The notes under the pieces: model-generated | What the model was told of the DNA's origin: nothing | Seen by the model: the letters and a program-made list of their open reading frames with translations, nothing else | Databases searched by the model: none | Assembly (NCBI GenBank): GCA_902583645.1 | Contig: CACHWQ010000003.1 | Span: forward strand, 1-64,000 | Source of the DNA: an uncultured Pelagibacteraceae bacterium | GTDB lineage: Bacteria > Pseudomonadota > Alphaproteobacteria > Pelagibacterales > Pelagibacteraceae | Direction: 5' to 3' | Length of the DNA stretch: 64,000 nucleotides | Shown: positions 27,503 through 37,594 of the stretch, in pieces | Numbering within the stretch: the first letter of the stretch is position 1 | Layout: each line of letters begins with the position of its first letter | Translations under genes and position numbers: made by a program

Positions 27503-28433
27503 AATTATAGTTTTAAGAGAAGGGGTAAATTCAACCTTTCAGGATTTAGGAAGGGATAACCTTTACCATATTGGCTTACCATTTAGTGGTGCGATGGATA
27601 AAAGAAACTATTTGATTGCAAATAAACTAGTTGGAAATAAATATAACGAAGCAGTAATAGAATTTGCATATCAAGGACCACTTATAAAAATTGAAAATGG
27701 TAATATAAATTTTGCCATTACAGGTAACATTAAATTTAGTATTAAAAAAAATGGTAAATTAATAAATGGTGATTGCTACAAAACTTATTATTTGTCAAAA
27801 AATGACGAAATAGATATTATATCAACCAATAATTCTGTTTATGGATATTTTGCTGTAAGTGGTGGTTTCGAGTTAAAAAAAAATTTTGGAAGCTTTTCTA
27901 CTACTGTAAGAGCAAATGTTGGAGCAAACGATGGAAATAAAATCTCAAAAAATGAAAATTTTTTTATTAAAGATTTTGAAAACAAATATATCAATAAAAG
28001 TCTAAAATATATTAATTCAAAAATTGAATATATCAGAATATTGAAAGGAACTAATTTCGATTATTTTTTGGAAAAATCAATAAAAGAACTTACTTCCAAA
28101 GAATTTTTAGTCTCCAAGCTCTCTGACCGTATGGGGATGAGGCTTCAAGGTCCTAAAATTCAAAACTTGAAAGAGACAAATATTAGGTCTGAAGGTCTTA
28201 TTAAAGGAGCAATCCAAATCCCAGCAGACGGCAATCCAATCATCATGTTGTCTGACCATGGAACTATTGGAGGATACCCAAAAATTGGTGTAGTTATAAG
28301 TACTGATTATGATAGATTGGTACAAACACCTTCAGGAAAAAAAATTAAATTTAAACTAATTGAATTAAAAGAAGCAGAAAAACTCTATAAATTATATCAA
28401 ATGGAAACTGAAAATCTTTTAAGTCAAATATAA
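27489..28433 (+). CDS. pxpC: 5-oxoprolinase subunit C (KipA-like)
   Basis: This is the allophanate hydrolase subunit 2 / KipA type partner of PxpB. The ATG at 27489 gives 314 residues starting close to the canonical VLREGVNSTFQDLGR motif; a longer frame from 27438 merely overlaps pxpB. Later signatures are GLPFSGAMDKRNYLIANKLV (about 28-47), YFAVSGGF (about 119-126), SDRMGMRLQGP (about 211-221) and the glycine-rich GTIGGYPKIGVV region (about 258-269). The last base of the TAA stop is the first base of the next ATG. Confidence 0.93.
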   Translation: MQINKIIVLREGVNSTFQDLGRDNLYHIGLPFSGAMDKRNYLIANKLVGNKYNEAVIEFAYQGPLIKIENGNINFAITGNIKFSIKKNGKLINGDCYKTYYLSKNDEIDIISTNNSVYGYFAVSGGFELKKNFGSFSTTVRANVGANDGNKISKNENFFIKDFENKYINKSLKYINSKIEYIRILKGTNFDYFLEKSIKELTSKEFLVSKLSDRMGMRLQGPKIQNLKETNIRSEGLIKGAIQIPADGNPIIMLSDHGTIGGYPKIGVVISTDYDRLVQTPSGKKIKFKLIELKEAEKLYKLYQMETENLLSQI

Positions 28434-29311
28434 TGAATTTTATATCTAAATTACCCGGCCCGCTTTTGATTTTTTTTGGAGCTTTAAGTCTCAGTTTTGG
28501 AGGACTTATTGTAAAATCCTTTCAAGGTGCAAATTTATGGCAAATTTTATTTTGGCGATCAATTTTCTTTATATTAGTTGTGTGCATTTTTTTAATACTG
28601 ACATATAGAAAAAAAGTTTTTACCGCTTTTGTTAGTTCTGGAATACCCGGATTGATAGGTGGATTAATATTATCCACTGGTTTTTGTGGATATGTTTTTG
28701 CGATGTATAATACTACTGTTGCAAACACAAATTTTATAATTCAAACCCAAACAATATTTTTAGCAATATTTGGATACTTATTTTTAAAAGAAAAAATTTC
28801 AAAATTAACTTTAGTTTCAATTATTTTGGCGATTTCAGGGGTAATTTTAATGGTTGGTACTTCTTTATCCCCAGGCCAAATGTCAGGTAATATTGCAGCT
28901 TTCATAATGCCTATATCATTTGCAATTTTAATTTTAATCGTTAGAAAATATCCGACTGTTGATATGGTGCCATTACAATTAATTGCAGGAATAATTGCAA
29001 TGATGATTGGTTATTTAGTTGCTGGAAAAATTATGATTTCTTTTTATGATATTTTTCTAGGATTTCTAGCAGGATTTTTTCAATTAGGTTTTGGTTTTAT
29101 TTTAATTACTATTGGAGCAAGACGAACTCCATCAGCATTAGTGGGAATCATAATGTTAACAGAAGCCGTTTTAGGGCCCATGTGGGCATGGATTTTTATT
29201 AATGAGCAACCTCCTTTAATGGTCCTTATTGGAGGATGTGTTGTAATTATCTCTGTTCTGCTTCAATTTTTACCACTTTTAAAAAAAAATAAGGCTTCAT
29301 TACAATCTTAA
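28433..29311 (+). CDS. DMT superfamily (EamA) permease downstream of pxpBC
   Basis: This inner-membrane protein of 292 residues has two EamA repeats and about ten helices. The first repeat starts PGPLLIFFGALSLSFGGLIVK (from about residue 8) with FWRSIFF after it. The second starts at about 150 and ends with the LTEAVLGPMWAWIFINEQPP motif (about 241-260), which is strongly conserved in DMT carriers. Co-translation with pxpC (TAATG) suggests it moves 5-oxoproline or a related amino-acid metabolite, but the direction and substrate are inference. It ends just before the glycine riboswitch. Confidence 0.88.
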   Translation: MNFISKLPGPLLIFFGALSLSFGGLIVKSFQGANLWQILFWRSIFFILVVCIFLILTYRKKVFTAFVSSGIPGLIGGLILSTGFCGYVFAMYNTTVANTNFIIQTQTIFLAIFGYLFLKEKISKLTLVSIILAISGVILMVGTSLSPGQMSGNIAAFIMPISFAILILIVRKYPTVDMVPLQLIAGIIAMMIGYLVAGKIMISFYDIFLGFLAGFFQLGFGFILITIGARRTPSALVGIIMLTEAVLGPMWAWIFINEQPPLMVLIGGCVVIISVLLQFLPLLKKNKASLQS

Positions 29312-29344
29312 AAGGCTATTATTTTACTAAATTTATGCTATAAG

Positions 29345-29506
29345 AACCTTACGGGAGAGACCACATTAGTGTGGCGCCGAAGGAGCAACCACCCCGGAAA
29401 CTCTCAGGCAAAAGGACCGTAAATATTAACTCTGGAAAGAGAAAAATTCTCGCCGAAGGAGCAAATCTCTCAGGCACATAGACAGAGGGGGCAAAGAGTT
29501 AATATT
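29345..29506 (+). promoter_or_regulatory. tandem glycine riboswitch of the gcv operon
   Basis: Two glycine aptamers lie in series. The first (about 29350-29420) has GGGAGAGACC, the core GCGCCGAAGGAGCAACC and the closing CTCTCAGGCAAAAGGACCGT. The second (about 29431-29490) repeats CTCGCCGAAGGAGCAAAT, CTCTCAGGCACATAGACAGAGG. These are the conserved core strings of the gcvT class. AATATTAACTCT (29422-29433) and AGAGTTAATATT (29495-29506) are perfectly complementary and would close the second aptamer two bases before the gcvT ATG. Glycine presumably turns gcv expression up, as usual for this class. Confidence 0.95.
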
Positions 29507-29508
29507 TT

Positions 29509-30618
29509 ATGAAAAAAACACCTCTGTACAGTCTTCATCAAAAACATGGTGCAAAATTTGTACAATTTGCTGGTTATGAAATGCCTATTCAATATGAAAC
29601 TGGCATTGTAAAAGAACATATAACAACCAGAAATAATTCAGGAATATTTGATGTATCCCACATGGGTCAGTTATTTTTAAAAGGTGGAGATGAATTAACA
29701 AATGATTTACAAAAAATATTCCCAATTGATTTAGAAAAAATTTCAATAAATCAAAGTAAATATTCTTTTTTAATGAAAGAAAACGGTGGAATATATGATG
29801 ATCTTATAATTACGAAATTAAAAGATGGGTACATGATAATATTAAATGCAGCATGCAAAGATTCAGATCTTAATATTTTAAAAAAGAAGATTGGTGAAAA
29901 ATATCAAATTGATTTATCAGATAATTTATCTTTAATAGCAATACAGGGGCCTAAAGCAAAAGATGTTTTAGAGTCAATTGTACCCGGCGTTATTAAACTT
30001 AAATTTATGAATGGTAACCAATTTAAGTACAAAGAATTAGACATCTATATAACTAGATCTGGATATACTGGTGAAGATGGTTTCGAAATTTCGATTAATA
30101 ATAAAATTGTAGAAAGTTTTGTGGAAAAACTTATTAAAAAAGGTTCTACAATGATTGGCTTAGGAGCTAGAGACACTTTAAGGCTAGAGGCTGGACTTTG
30201 TTTATATGGTCATGATTTAGATGAGAATACTAGTCCAATTGAGGCAAATCTAAAATGGGCAATTTCAAAAAGCAAAATCAATGGAAAGTTTCCAGGTTCA
30301 GAATTTATTAAGAAACAATATAACGAAGGTGTCTCAAAACTTAGAGTTGGAATAAAACCTGAAACAAAAGTGATAGCAAGAGAGTCTACGAAAATATTTG
30401 ATGAAAAAGATAATGAGATTGGAAAAGTAACGAGTGGAACTTTTGGACCAAGCGTTAACGGTCCTATTGCTATGGGATATATAAGTAACGATTTTTCAAA
30501 AACAAATACAAAAATCTTTTTAGAAGTAAGAGGAAAAAGGGTGCCAGCAAGTATTTGTGAAATGCCATTTTATAAAAAAAACTATGTAAGAGGAGGGGAA
30601 GATAATGTCAGAAATTAA
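29509..30618 (+). CDS. gcvT: glycine cleavage system T protein (aminomethyltransferase)
   Basis: GcvT releases ammonia from the aminomethyl group held on lipoyl-GcvH and passes the carbon to tetrahydrofolate, giving 5,10-methylene-THF. The 369 residues begin with [20 protein letters not shown] and contain the [11 protein letters not shown] motif (about 44-54) and the folate-binding [13 protein letters not shown] region (about 184-196). [20 protein letters not shown] (about 222-241) and the closing [17 protein letters not shown] follow. It is the first gene after the glycine riboswitch and overlaps gcvH by 14 bases. Confidence 0.98.
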   Translation: MKKTPLYSLHQKHGAKFVQFAGYEMPIQYETGIVKEHITTRNNSGIFDVSHMGQLFLKGGDELTNDLQKIFPIDLEKISINQSKYSFLMKENGGIYDDLIITKLKDGYMIILNAACKDSDLNILKKKIGEKYQIDLSDNLSLIAIQGPKAKDVLESIVPGVIKLKFMNGNQFKYKELDIYITRSGYTGEDGFEISINNKIVESFVEKLIKKGSTMIGLGARDTLRLEAGLCLYGHDLDENTSPIEANLKWAISKSKINGKFPGSEFIKKQYNEGVSKLRVGIKPETKVIARESTKIFDEKDNEIGKVTSGTFGPSVNGPIAMGYISNDFSKTNTKIFLEVRGKRVPASICEMPFYKKNYVRGGEDNVRN

Positions 30619-30985
30619 ATTTTCAAAAGAACATGAATGGATAACAGTTGATGGAGATGTAGCAACTATTGGTATAACTAAACATGCAACAGAGCTATTA
30701 GGAGATATTGTTTTTGCTGAATTGCCAGAAAAAGGCTCTAGTGTAAATAAGGATGCTACTGCAGGGGTAGTCGAGTCGACTAAAGCTGCTAGTGATGTTT
30801 ATACACCTATTTCTGGTGAAGTTGTCGATACAAATCAATCAATCGTAGATGATCCATCTAAAATTAATTCTGATCCTGAAGGGGATGGATGGTTTTTTAA
30901 ACTTAAAATCAAAGATCAAGCAGAAATGAATACTTTAATGAATAGAGATGAATATGATAAATTTGCAAAGGAGAATGCTAGCTAA
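30605..30985 (+). CDS. gcvH: glycine cleavage system H protein
   Basis: This is the lipoyl-bearing shuttle of the glycine cleavage system. It has 126 residues, and the lipoylated lysine is K60 in [31 protein letters not shown] lies at the start and [14 protein letters not shown] at about 99-112, as in other GcvH proteins. The ATG at 30605 is preceded by GGAGGGG within the gcvT coding end. It shares one base with the start of gcvP (TAATG), keeping the three subunits in fixed order. Confidence 0.97.
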   Translation: MSEIKFSKEHEWITVDGDVATIGITKHATELLGDIVFAELPEKGSSVNKDATAGVVESTKAASDVYTPISGEVVDTNQSIVDDPSKINSDPEGDGWFFKLKIKDQAEMNTLMNRDEYDKFAKENAS

Positions 30986-33849
30986 TGTTACATAATTCTG
31001 AAAAAGATTTTATTAAAAGACATATTGGACCTTCCAGAAAAGATGAAAAAGATATGTTAGGACAACTTGGTTATCAAAATATTAACGAATTAATTACTCA
31101 AACTGTCCCAGAAAAAATATTATTTAAAGGAGAATTAAATATTGGTGAACCTAATTCTGAATATGAAGCACTTAGAAAATTAAAAGCCATATCTAGAAAA
31201 AATCAAATTTACTCAAATTTTATTGGTATGGGTTATTATGGAACATATACTCCAAATGTTATCATAAGAAACATATTAGAAAATCCTGGTTGGTACACCT
31301 CTTACACTCCTTATCAACCTGAGGTCGCTCAAGGAAGATTGGAAATGTTGCTAAACTTTCAACAAATGATAATTGACTTTACTGGAATGGATATTGCAAA
31401 TGCATCTTTGTTAGATGAAGGGACAGCTGCCGCAGAAGCTATGGGCCTCAGCCATAGACTTAATAAAAAAGATAGTGATCTTGTTTTTATTTCTAAAGAT
31501 TGTCACCCTCAAACCATAGAGGTAGTAAAAACAAGAGCAGAACCTTTGGGTCTTAAAGTTTTAATTGGAGATGATGAAAAACTAAATAATATAAAGAATG
31601 ATATTGTATGTGGAATTCTTCAATATCCTGGAACTTTGGGAGATATAAAAGATCCAAGTGAAAATATTAGTAAAATTAGAAAAAAAAACGGAAAAGCTAT
31701 ACTTGCTTGTGATTTATTATCCTTGGCAAAATTAAAGACACCAGCAGAATTAGGCGCAGATATTGCTATAGGAAGTTCACAAAGATTTGGAATTCCTTTA
31801 GGTTATGGAGGTCCACATGCAGCATTTTTTGCGACTAAAGATGAATTTAAGAGATCCATGCCTGGAAGAATTATTGGAGTTTCTGTAGATAGACATGGAA
31901 ATAAAGCTTATAGACTTGCATTACAAACTAGAGAGCAGCATATAAGAAGAGATAAGGCTACTAGTAATATTTGTACTGCTCAAGCTCTACTTGCAATTGT
32001 TTCAGCAGCATATGCAATTTATCATGGGCCCAAGGGGATTAGGACGATATCGGAAAGAGTTTCTCAACTTGCCAAAAATTTTGCCGATAAACTGAAACAG
32101 TCAGGTTATGAACTTTATTCCGATTATTTCTTTGATACTGTAACAGTGTTAACAAAAGATAAAACTGAACAAATATTTCAAAATGCATTATCTCAAAAAG
32201 TGAATATCAGAAAAGTAAATTCTGAAATGTTAGCAGTATCTTTTGACGAAAAGAAAAATGTATACAGAGCAAATCAACTTTTAAAAATATTTAATTGTGC
32301 CGAAGCTATAAAAGAAAATCCTACGGAAAGTTTACCTAATCTTCCAAAAAATTTACTTAGAAATTCTAATTATTTAGAACACAAAGTATTCAATAGTTAT
32401 CACTCAGAAACAGAAATGATCAGGTATTTAAAAAGACTTGAGGATAAGGATATAGCCCTTAATCGAACAATGATTGCGTTGGGTTCTTGTACAATGAAAC
32501 TAAATGCTGTAGCAGAAATGATACCTATTAGTTGGAGAGAATTTTCAGAACCGCATCCTTTCGCTCCAATAGAGCAAATGGAAGGTTTTAGAACTTTATT
32601 CACTGATTTGAAAAATTGGTTGAGATCAGTAACTGGATTTTCTGGAGTTTCTTTGCAACCAAATGCAGGTGCCCAAGGAGAATATGCCGGTCTTATGGTG
32701 ATTAGAAAATATCATATGGAGAGAGGTGAAAAAAATAGAAATGTATGCTTAATTCCTAGTTCAGCACATGGTACAAATCCTGCAAGTGCTCAAATGGCAG
32801 GAATGAAAGTTGTTGTCGTTAATTGTGATAAAGATGGAAATGTCGACTATGAAGATCTTAAAAAGAAAGCTGAACAGAATTCAGAAAATCTTGGTGCTTT
32901 AATGGTCACTTATCCGTCAACTCATGGAGTTTTTGAGGAAAGAATATCTGACATATGTGAATTAATCCATAAGCATGGAGGACAAGTTTATATGGACGGC
33001 GCAAATCTTAACGCTTTAGTTGGTATTGCTAAACCTGGTAACTTTGGACCTGATGTTTGTCACATAAATTTACATAAAACATTCTGTATTCCGCATGGTG
33101 GCGGTGGTCCAGGCATGGGACCAATAGCTTGTAAAAGACATTTGGAAATATATTTGCCAACACATCCAGTAATAAAAGACTGTGGTCCAGCTACAGGTAT
33201 TGGAGCGATATCTGCAGCCCCATGGGGAAGTTCAAGTATTTTATCAATTTCATGGATGTATATAAAAATGATGGGTTCAGAAGGTCTTAAACTCGCAACA
33301 CAAATAGCAATTTTAAACGCTAATTATATAGCCTACAAATTAAAGGGCCACTATCCAATATTATATAAAGGTGCCAATGGAAATGTAGCTCACGAGTGTA
33401 TTATTGATATCAGATCTATAAAAAATGACACAGGAATAACTGAGGAAGATATAGCAAAGAGATTAATAGATTTTGGTTTTCATGCCCCAACAATGTCATG
33501 GCCAGTACCAGGAACAATGATGATAGAACCAACTGAAAGTGAAAGTTTAAATGAAATTAATAGATTTTGTGACACCCTAATTAAAATAAAAAAAGAAATT
33601 GATAAAATAAAAAATGGGGAGTTTGATAAGATTGATAACCCCATTAAAAATGCTCCACATACCGATCTAGAATTAGCATCGAATGAATGGAAACATAAGT
33701 ATTCTAGAGAAGATGCAGCATATCCATCACAATTTTTAAAATCTAATAAGTTTTGGCCACCAGTTTCCAGAGTCGATAATGTATATGGTGACAAAAATCT
33801 TTTTTGTACTTGTCCAAGTATGGATGAATTCAAAGAAGATGCAGCTTAA
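30985..33849 (+). CDS. gcvP: glycine dehydrogenase (decarboxylating), full-length P protein
   Basis: This PLP enzyme decarboxylates glycine and loads the aminomethyl group on lipoyl-GcvH. It has 954 residues with both halves (P1-like 1-430, P2-like 450-954) on one chain, the common proteobacterial form. The PLP lysine is K698 in INLHKTFCIPHGGGGPG. The N-terminal GMGYYGTYTPNVI (about 79-91) and SLLDEGTAAAEAM (about 139-151) are present. It is the last gene of the riboswitch-controlled operon. There is no adjacent lpd or serine hydroxymethyltransferase gene. Confidence 0.98.
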   Translation: MLHNSEKDFIKRHIGPSRKDEKDMLGQLGYQNINELITQTVPEKILFKGELNIGEPNSEYEALRKLKAISRKNQIYSNFIGMGYYGTYTPNVIIRNILENPGWYTSYTPYQPEVAQGRLEMLLNFQQMIIDFTGMDIANASLLDEGTAAAEAMGLSHRLNKKDSDLVFISKDCHPQTIEVVKTRAEPLGLKVLIGDDEKLNNIKNDIVCGILQYPGTLGDIKDPSENISKIRKKNGKAILACDLLSLAKLKTPAELGADIAIGSSQRFGIPLGYGGPHAAFFATKDEFKRSMPGRIIGVSVDRHGNKAYRLALQTREQHIRRDKATSNICTAQALLAIVSAAYAIYHGPKGIRTISERVSQLAKNFADKLKQSGYELYSDYFFDTVTVLTKDKTEQIFQNALSQKVNIRKVNSEMLAVSFDEKKNVYRANQLLKIFNCAEAIKENPTESLPNLPKNLLRNSNYLEHKVFNSYHSETEMIRYLKRLEDKDIALNRTMIALGSCTMKLNAVAEMIPISWREFSEPHPFAPIEQMEGFRTLFTDLKNWLRSVTGFSGVSLQPNAGAQGEYAGLMVIRKYHMERGEKNRNVCLIPSSAHGTNPASAQMAGMKVVVVNCDKDGNVDYEDLKKKAEQNSENLGALMVTYPSTHGVFEERISDICELIHKHGGQVYMDGANLNALVGIAKPGNFGPDVCHINLHKTFCIPHGGGGPGMGPIACKRHLEIYLPTHPVIKDCGPATGIGAISAAPWGSSSILSISWMYIKMMGSEGLKLATQIAILNANYIAYKLKGHYPILYKGANGNVAHECIIDIRSIKNDTGITEEDIAKRLIDFGFHAPTMSWPVPGTMMIEPTESESLNEINRFCDTLIKIKKEIDKIKNGEFDKIDNPIKNAPHTDLELASNEWKHKYSREDAAYPSQFLKSNKFWPPVSRVDNVYGDKNLFCTCPSMDEFKEDAA

Positions 33850-33855
33850 AGATTA

Positions 33856-35103
33856 ATGAAAATTGCAGTAATTGGTTCAGGTATTTCTGGCCTTAGCTCT
33901 GCATATTACTTATCAAAAAAACACAAAGTAGATTTGTTTGAAAAAGAAGACCACTTTGGTGGACATGCACATACTATTGATATTGATTATGATAGAGATA
34001 GCAAAAAAAAATTGGCAATTGATATTGGATTTATTGTTTTTAATTATAAAACGTACCCAAATCTCATAAATTTCTTCAGTGAAAATAATATTGAAATAGA
34101 AAAAAGTGACATGAGTTTTTCTGTTTCAGTAAAAGGTAAAAATATTGAATATTGCGGAAAAGGATTAAATGGTATTTTTATAGATCGAAAAAACATTTTT
34201 AATCTTAAATTTTTAAAAATGTTTTTTGAAATAATAAAATTTTATAATCAATGTAGTAAGTTAAATGACTTAAATGATGAACTAACATTAAACAATTTTC
34301 TCAAAAATAAAAATTTATCTCAATATTTTATAAACTATCATATTTTACCTATGGTTTCAGCTATTTGGTCTATGCCACCTTATGAGGCAGGTCAAATGCC
34401 TTTAAAATTTTTTATAAAATTTTTCCAAAACCATGGACTATTTAAATTTAAAGAAAGACCACAGTGGTACACAGTTAAAAATAGAAGCAGAACTTATGTG
34501 AATAAAATTTTAAAAAAAATCAGTGGTGAGTATTTTAAAAATTATAATATTAATAAAGTTGAGAGAAAAATAAATGGTGTGAGAGTATTTTATGGAGACG
34601 ACAATGAATTTTTTGATTATGATAAAGTAATCTTTGCAACACATGCGGATCAAACAATCTCTATAATTAAAAATCCGACTGAAGAAGAAAAAAATTTACT
34701 AACTAAATTTAATTATAAAAAAAATATCGCATTGATTCATACCGATGAAAAAGCGATGCCACTAAATAAAAAAGCATGGTCATCTTGGAACTCTTCAATT
34801 AATTCAAACAATTTGGAAGAAAGCTCTATTACCTACTGGTTGAATTTATTACAAAATTTAAATGTAAATAAAAATATATTTTTAACGCTTAATCCTTTTT
34901 TTCCGGTTGATAAAGATAAAATAATTAAAAAAATTGAATTTACTCATCCTTATTATAATCAAGAAGCTTTGAGTTTTCAAAAAAATTTAAGTAAAATTCA
35001 AAATAAAAACAATATTTTATTTTGTGGAAGTTATTTTGGCTATGGTTTTCATGAAGATGGAATAAAATCATCAATTGATATGATAAATTTTTTAGATGAT
35101 TAA
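33856..35103 (+). CDS. FAD/NAD(P)-dependent oxidoreductase, amine-oxidase-like
   Basis: This flavoprotein of 415 residues has an N-terminal FAD site IAVIGSGISGLSSAYYLSKK (residues 3-22) and the GGHAHTIDID motif that follows in this subgroup. IDIGFIVFN (about 56-64), SAIWSMPPYEAGQMP (about 170-184) and a late FCGSYFGYGFHEDG (about 390-403) are typical of the amine oxidase/protoporphyrinogen-oxidase-like proteins that accompany DUF1365 and cyclopropane-fatty-acid-synthase-like genes. It overlaps the DUF1365 gene by eight bases. The role is presumably a redox step on a modified fatty acid, by context only. Confidence 0.83.
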   Translation: MKIAVIGSGISGLSSAYYLSKKHKVDLFEKEDHFGGHAHTIDIDYDRDSKKKLAIDIGFIVFNYKTYPNLINFFSENNIEIEKSDMSFSVSVKGKNIEYCGKGLNGIFIDRKNIFNLKFLKMFFEIIKFYNQCSKLNDLNDELTLNNFLKNKNLSQYFINYHILPMVSAIWSMPPYEAGQMPLKFFIKFFQNHGLFKFKERPQWYTVKNRSRTYVNKILKKISGEYFKNYNINKVERKINGVRVFYGDDNEFFDYDKVIFATHADQTISIIKNPTEEEKNLLTKFNYKKNIALIHTDEKAMPLNKKAWSSWNSSINSNNLEESSITYWLNLLQNLNVNKNIFLTLNPFFPVDKDKIIKKIEFTHPYYNQEALSFQKNLSKIQNKNNILFCGSYFGYGFHEDGIKSSIDMINFLDD

Positions 35104-35866
35104 AGAGTCTTATATATATAATGGCAGGGTAATTCATAAAAGATTTAAACCAAAAGAACATTCTTTTAGCTATAAAGTATTTTCTTTATTTTTGGATTTA
35201 GATGAGATCAACAAAGTTGAAAAGGAAATACCTTTTTTCTCATATAACAAGTTTAATTTAATAAGTTTTCATGAAAAAGATCACGGCGATAGGAGCAATA
35301 ACTCTTTAAAGGAATGGGTAATAAGAAATTTAAAAAAGATAAATATTAATGATAAAAATATCAAAATTAAAATTTTATGCTACCCAAGAATTTTTGGATA
35401 TGTTTTCAATCCATTAAGTATTTTTTTTGTTTATAATTTACATTCATCACTTATAGCAATACTTTATGAAGTGAAAAATACATTTGGAGAGCAACACACT
35501 TACGTATTTAAAACAAATCAAGAAACTAAAAATATCAAAAACGTTTGTGTTAAAAAGTTTTATGTTTCTCCATTCATGGATTTAGACTCAAAATATTTAT
35601 TTAGAATTACGAATCCCGGTGAAAATTTATCAGTACTAATTGATCAAATGGATAAAGATGGAAAATTGTTATTTGCATCACAAGACGGCAGAAGAGCAAA
35701 CCTTAATACTAAAAACCTTATATTTTCTTATTTAAAACACCCTTTAATGACATTTAAAATAATATCAGCGATACATTTTGAGGCATTAAGATTGTGGTTA
35801 AAAGGAATTAAACTGGTACCTAAAAAGTTAAAAATTAAAAACAATATAAGTATCGAAAAAAAATGA
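35096..35866 (+). CDS. DUF1365 family protein
   Basis: This protein of 256 residues is recognised by HKRFKPKEHSFSYKVFSLFLDLDE (about 14-37), FGYVFNPLSIFFVYN (about 99-113), EVKNTFGEQHTYVF (about 125-138) and KKFYVSPFMDLDSKYLFR (about 153-170), all conserved in DUF1365. The family has no established biochemical activity. It nearly always stands between an FAD oxidoreductase and a CFA-like methyltransferase, as here. It overlaps both neighbours (8 and 4 bases), which points to a shared pathway in lipid modification. Confidence 0.88.
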   Translation: MIKESYIYNGRVIHKRFKPKEHSFSYKVFSLFLDLDEINKVEKEIPFFSYNKFNLISFHEKDHGDRSNNSLKEWVIRNLKKININDKNIKIKILCYPRIFGYVFNPLSIFFVYNLHSSLIAILYEVKNTFGEQHTYVFKTNQETKNIKNVCVKKFYVSPFMDLDSKYLFRITNPGENLSVLIDQMDKDGKLLFASQDGRRANLNTKNLIFSYLKHPLMTFKIISAIHFEALRLWLKGIKLVPKKLKIKNNISIEKK

Positions 35867-37042
35867 AATTAACAAACGTTGCAGATAGAATTGTATTTTC
35901 TTCTATTAAAAATTTTGAATATGGTCAAATAAATTTAAAAAATTACGATGGCAAAGAATATAAATTAGGAAACGAAAGCTCACCATTAAAAGCAAATTTA
36001 ATAATTAAAAAGCCTGGACTAACACTAAATATTCTAAACAAAGGAAGTATTGGTTTAGCCGAGTCTTATATGCGAGGAGAATTTGAGACAGATAATTTGA
36101 CAAATCTAATAGAAATTACTGCTCAAAACATAAAAAAAGTACATAAATTTTCTGGAGTTTTAGATTTACCATTAATAAATTTTTTTAAATATTTCATTAT
36201 TAAGAATACAAAAAAAAGAAGTAAAGAAAATATCTCTAAACATTATGATCTTGGAAACGAATTTTTTTCATTATGGCTGGATAAAACTTTAACTTACTCA
36301 AGTGCAATATTCGATAAAGATAAAACCAATCTAGAGGCGGCACAAATCAATAAATATAAAAAACTGTCATTTTTAGTTAAACCAAAAGCTGGTGATAGAA
36401 TGCTAGAGATCGGATGTGGCTGGGGAGGTTTTGCAGAGTATGTTGGAAAAAATTACGATATTAAATTAGATTGTATAACAATATCTCAAAAACAATACGA
36501 ATATGCAAAGGAAAGAATATTCAAAAGTGGATTAAATGAAAAAGTAGATATAAAGATGCAAGATTATCGTGATGTAAATAACAAATATAATTCAATAGCA
36601 TCTATAGAAATGATAGAGGCGGTTGGTCAAAATTATTTAAAAAGTTTTTTTAATAAAATAAAACAAAATCTGGTTCCAAACGGTAGCGCAGCTATACAAG
36701 CTATTACAATAAATGACAGCCTATATAGTAGATATAAAACTAAACAAGATTTTATTCAAAAATATATTTTTCCAGGAGGATTTTTGCCCTGTAAAAAAAA
36801 GTTTAATAAAATACGCAAATGAAACAAATTTAGATTTTAATCAGTGTAATTCATACGGATTGCATTACTCTAATACTTTAATGATGTGGAGGGATGAATT
36901 TTTAAAAAAATGGGACAATATTTCAAAACAGGGTTTTGATGTAACTTTTAAAAGAATGTGGAATTTCTATTTATCTTATTGTGAAGCAGGTTTTAAATCA
37001 AAAAATATCGACTTAATACAATTTTCATTACAAAATAAATAA
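35863..37042 (+). pseudogene. cyclopropane-fatty-acyl-phospholipid synthase-like methyltransferase, frameshifted
   Basis: This SAM-dependent methyltransferase acts on unsaturated acyl chains of membrane lipids. The first frame covers SKHYDLGNEFFSLWLDKTLTYSSAIF (about 125-150), the SAM motif MLEIGCGWGGFAEY (about 178-191) and EMIEAVGQNYL, then ends at 36822. A second frame continues with HYSNTLMMWRDEF and MWNFYLSYCEAGF, the normal family C terminus, to 37042. Removing one A from the A8 run at 36783-36790 joins them (LPCKKSLIKYANET), giving 392 residues, which is the usual length. The nearby homopolymer makes a consensus error as likely as a real lesion. The gene belongs to the FAD-DUF1365-CFA set and may make cyclopropane or methylated acyl chains. 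Confidence 0.8.
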
Positions 37043-37045
37043 TTC

Positions 37046-37594
37046 ATGAAAAAAATTAATTTTTATAATAATTTTTTATTGCTAATCTTTTTTGTATTTA
37101 TTACAAGTTGTTCTGGAAATAGTGCAATGAAACCTGAAGACTTTAAAGATAAAAAACCTAGACTGATAATCGAAGATTACTTAACTGGAAATGTTAAAGC
37201 ATGGGGTATTCTTCAAAATAGATCAGGTAAAGTAACTCGTCAATTTTCTGCTGATTTAAATGGTAAATGGGATGGTAATCAACTTATTTTAGATGAAAAA
37301 TTCAATTGGACCGATGGAGAAATTCAAACACGACAGTGGAAAATAAATAAAATTGACGATCATAATTATGAAGGAACAGCAAGTGACGTTGTTGGAAAAG
37401 CAAAGGGATATTCCTATGGTCCAGCATTTAAATTTGAATATGTTCTTTTAGTTCCTGTTAAAGGAAGAGAAATTAAAATTACTTTTGACGATTGGATATT
37501 TAAACAAGATGACAGAGTTGCGATTAATAGAGCTACAATGACAAAGTTTGGGATAAAAGTTGCTGAACTAACTGTTATGTTCGTTAAAGACTAA
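37046..37594 (+). CDS. DUF3833 family lipoprotein
   Basis: This protein of 182 residues has a lipoprotein signal peptide whose lipobox is FITSC (about 18-22), so the mature protein would be anchored by a diacylated Cys. The body matches DUF3833: KPEDF near the start, FSADLNGKWDGNQLILDEKFNW (about 72-93), EGTASDVVGKAKG (about 111-123), FDDWIFKQDD and the closing FGIKVAELTVMF. The family typically sits beside CFA-like and SDR genes in Gram-negatives. It starts three bases after the CFA frame and overlaps the opposing SDR gene by four bases. Confidence 0.85.
   Translation: MKKINFYNNFLLLIFFVFITSCSGNSAMKPEDFKDKKPRLIIEDYLTGNVKAWGILQNRSGKVTRQFSADLNGKWDGNQLILDEKFNWTDGEIQTRQWKINKIDDHNYEGTASDVVGKAKGYSYGPAFKFEYVLLVPVKGREIKITFDDWIFKQDDRVAINRATMTKFGIKVAELTVMFVKD

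Noticed and set aside
36713-37042. Separate 109-residue gene after the CFA frame
   Set aside because: Its sequence is the missing C terminus of the CFA-like enzyme, and its ATG is inside the first frame; it is treated as one frameshifted gene.
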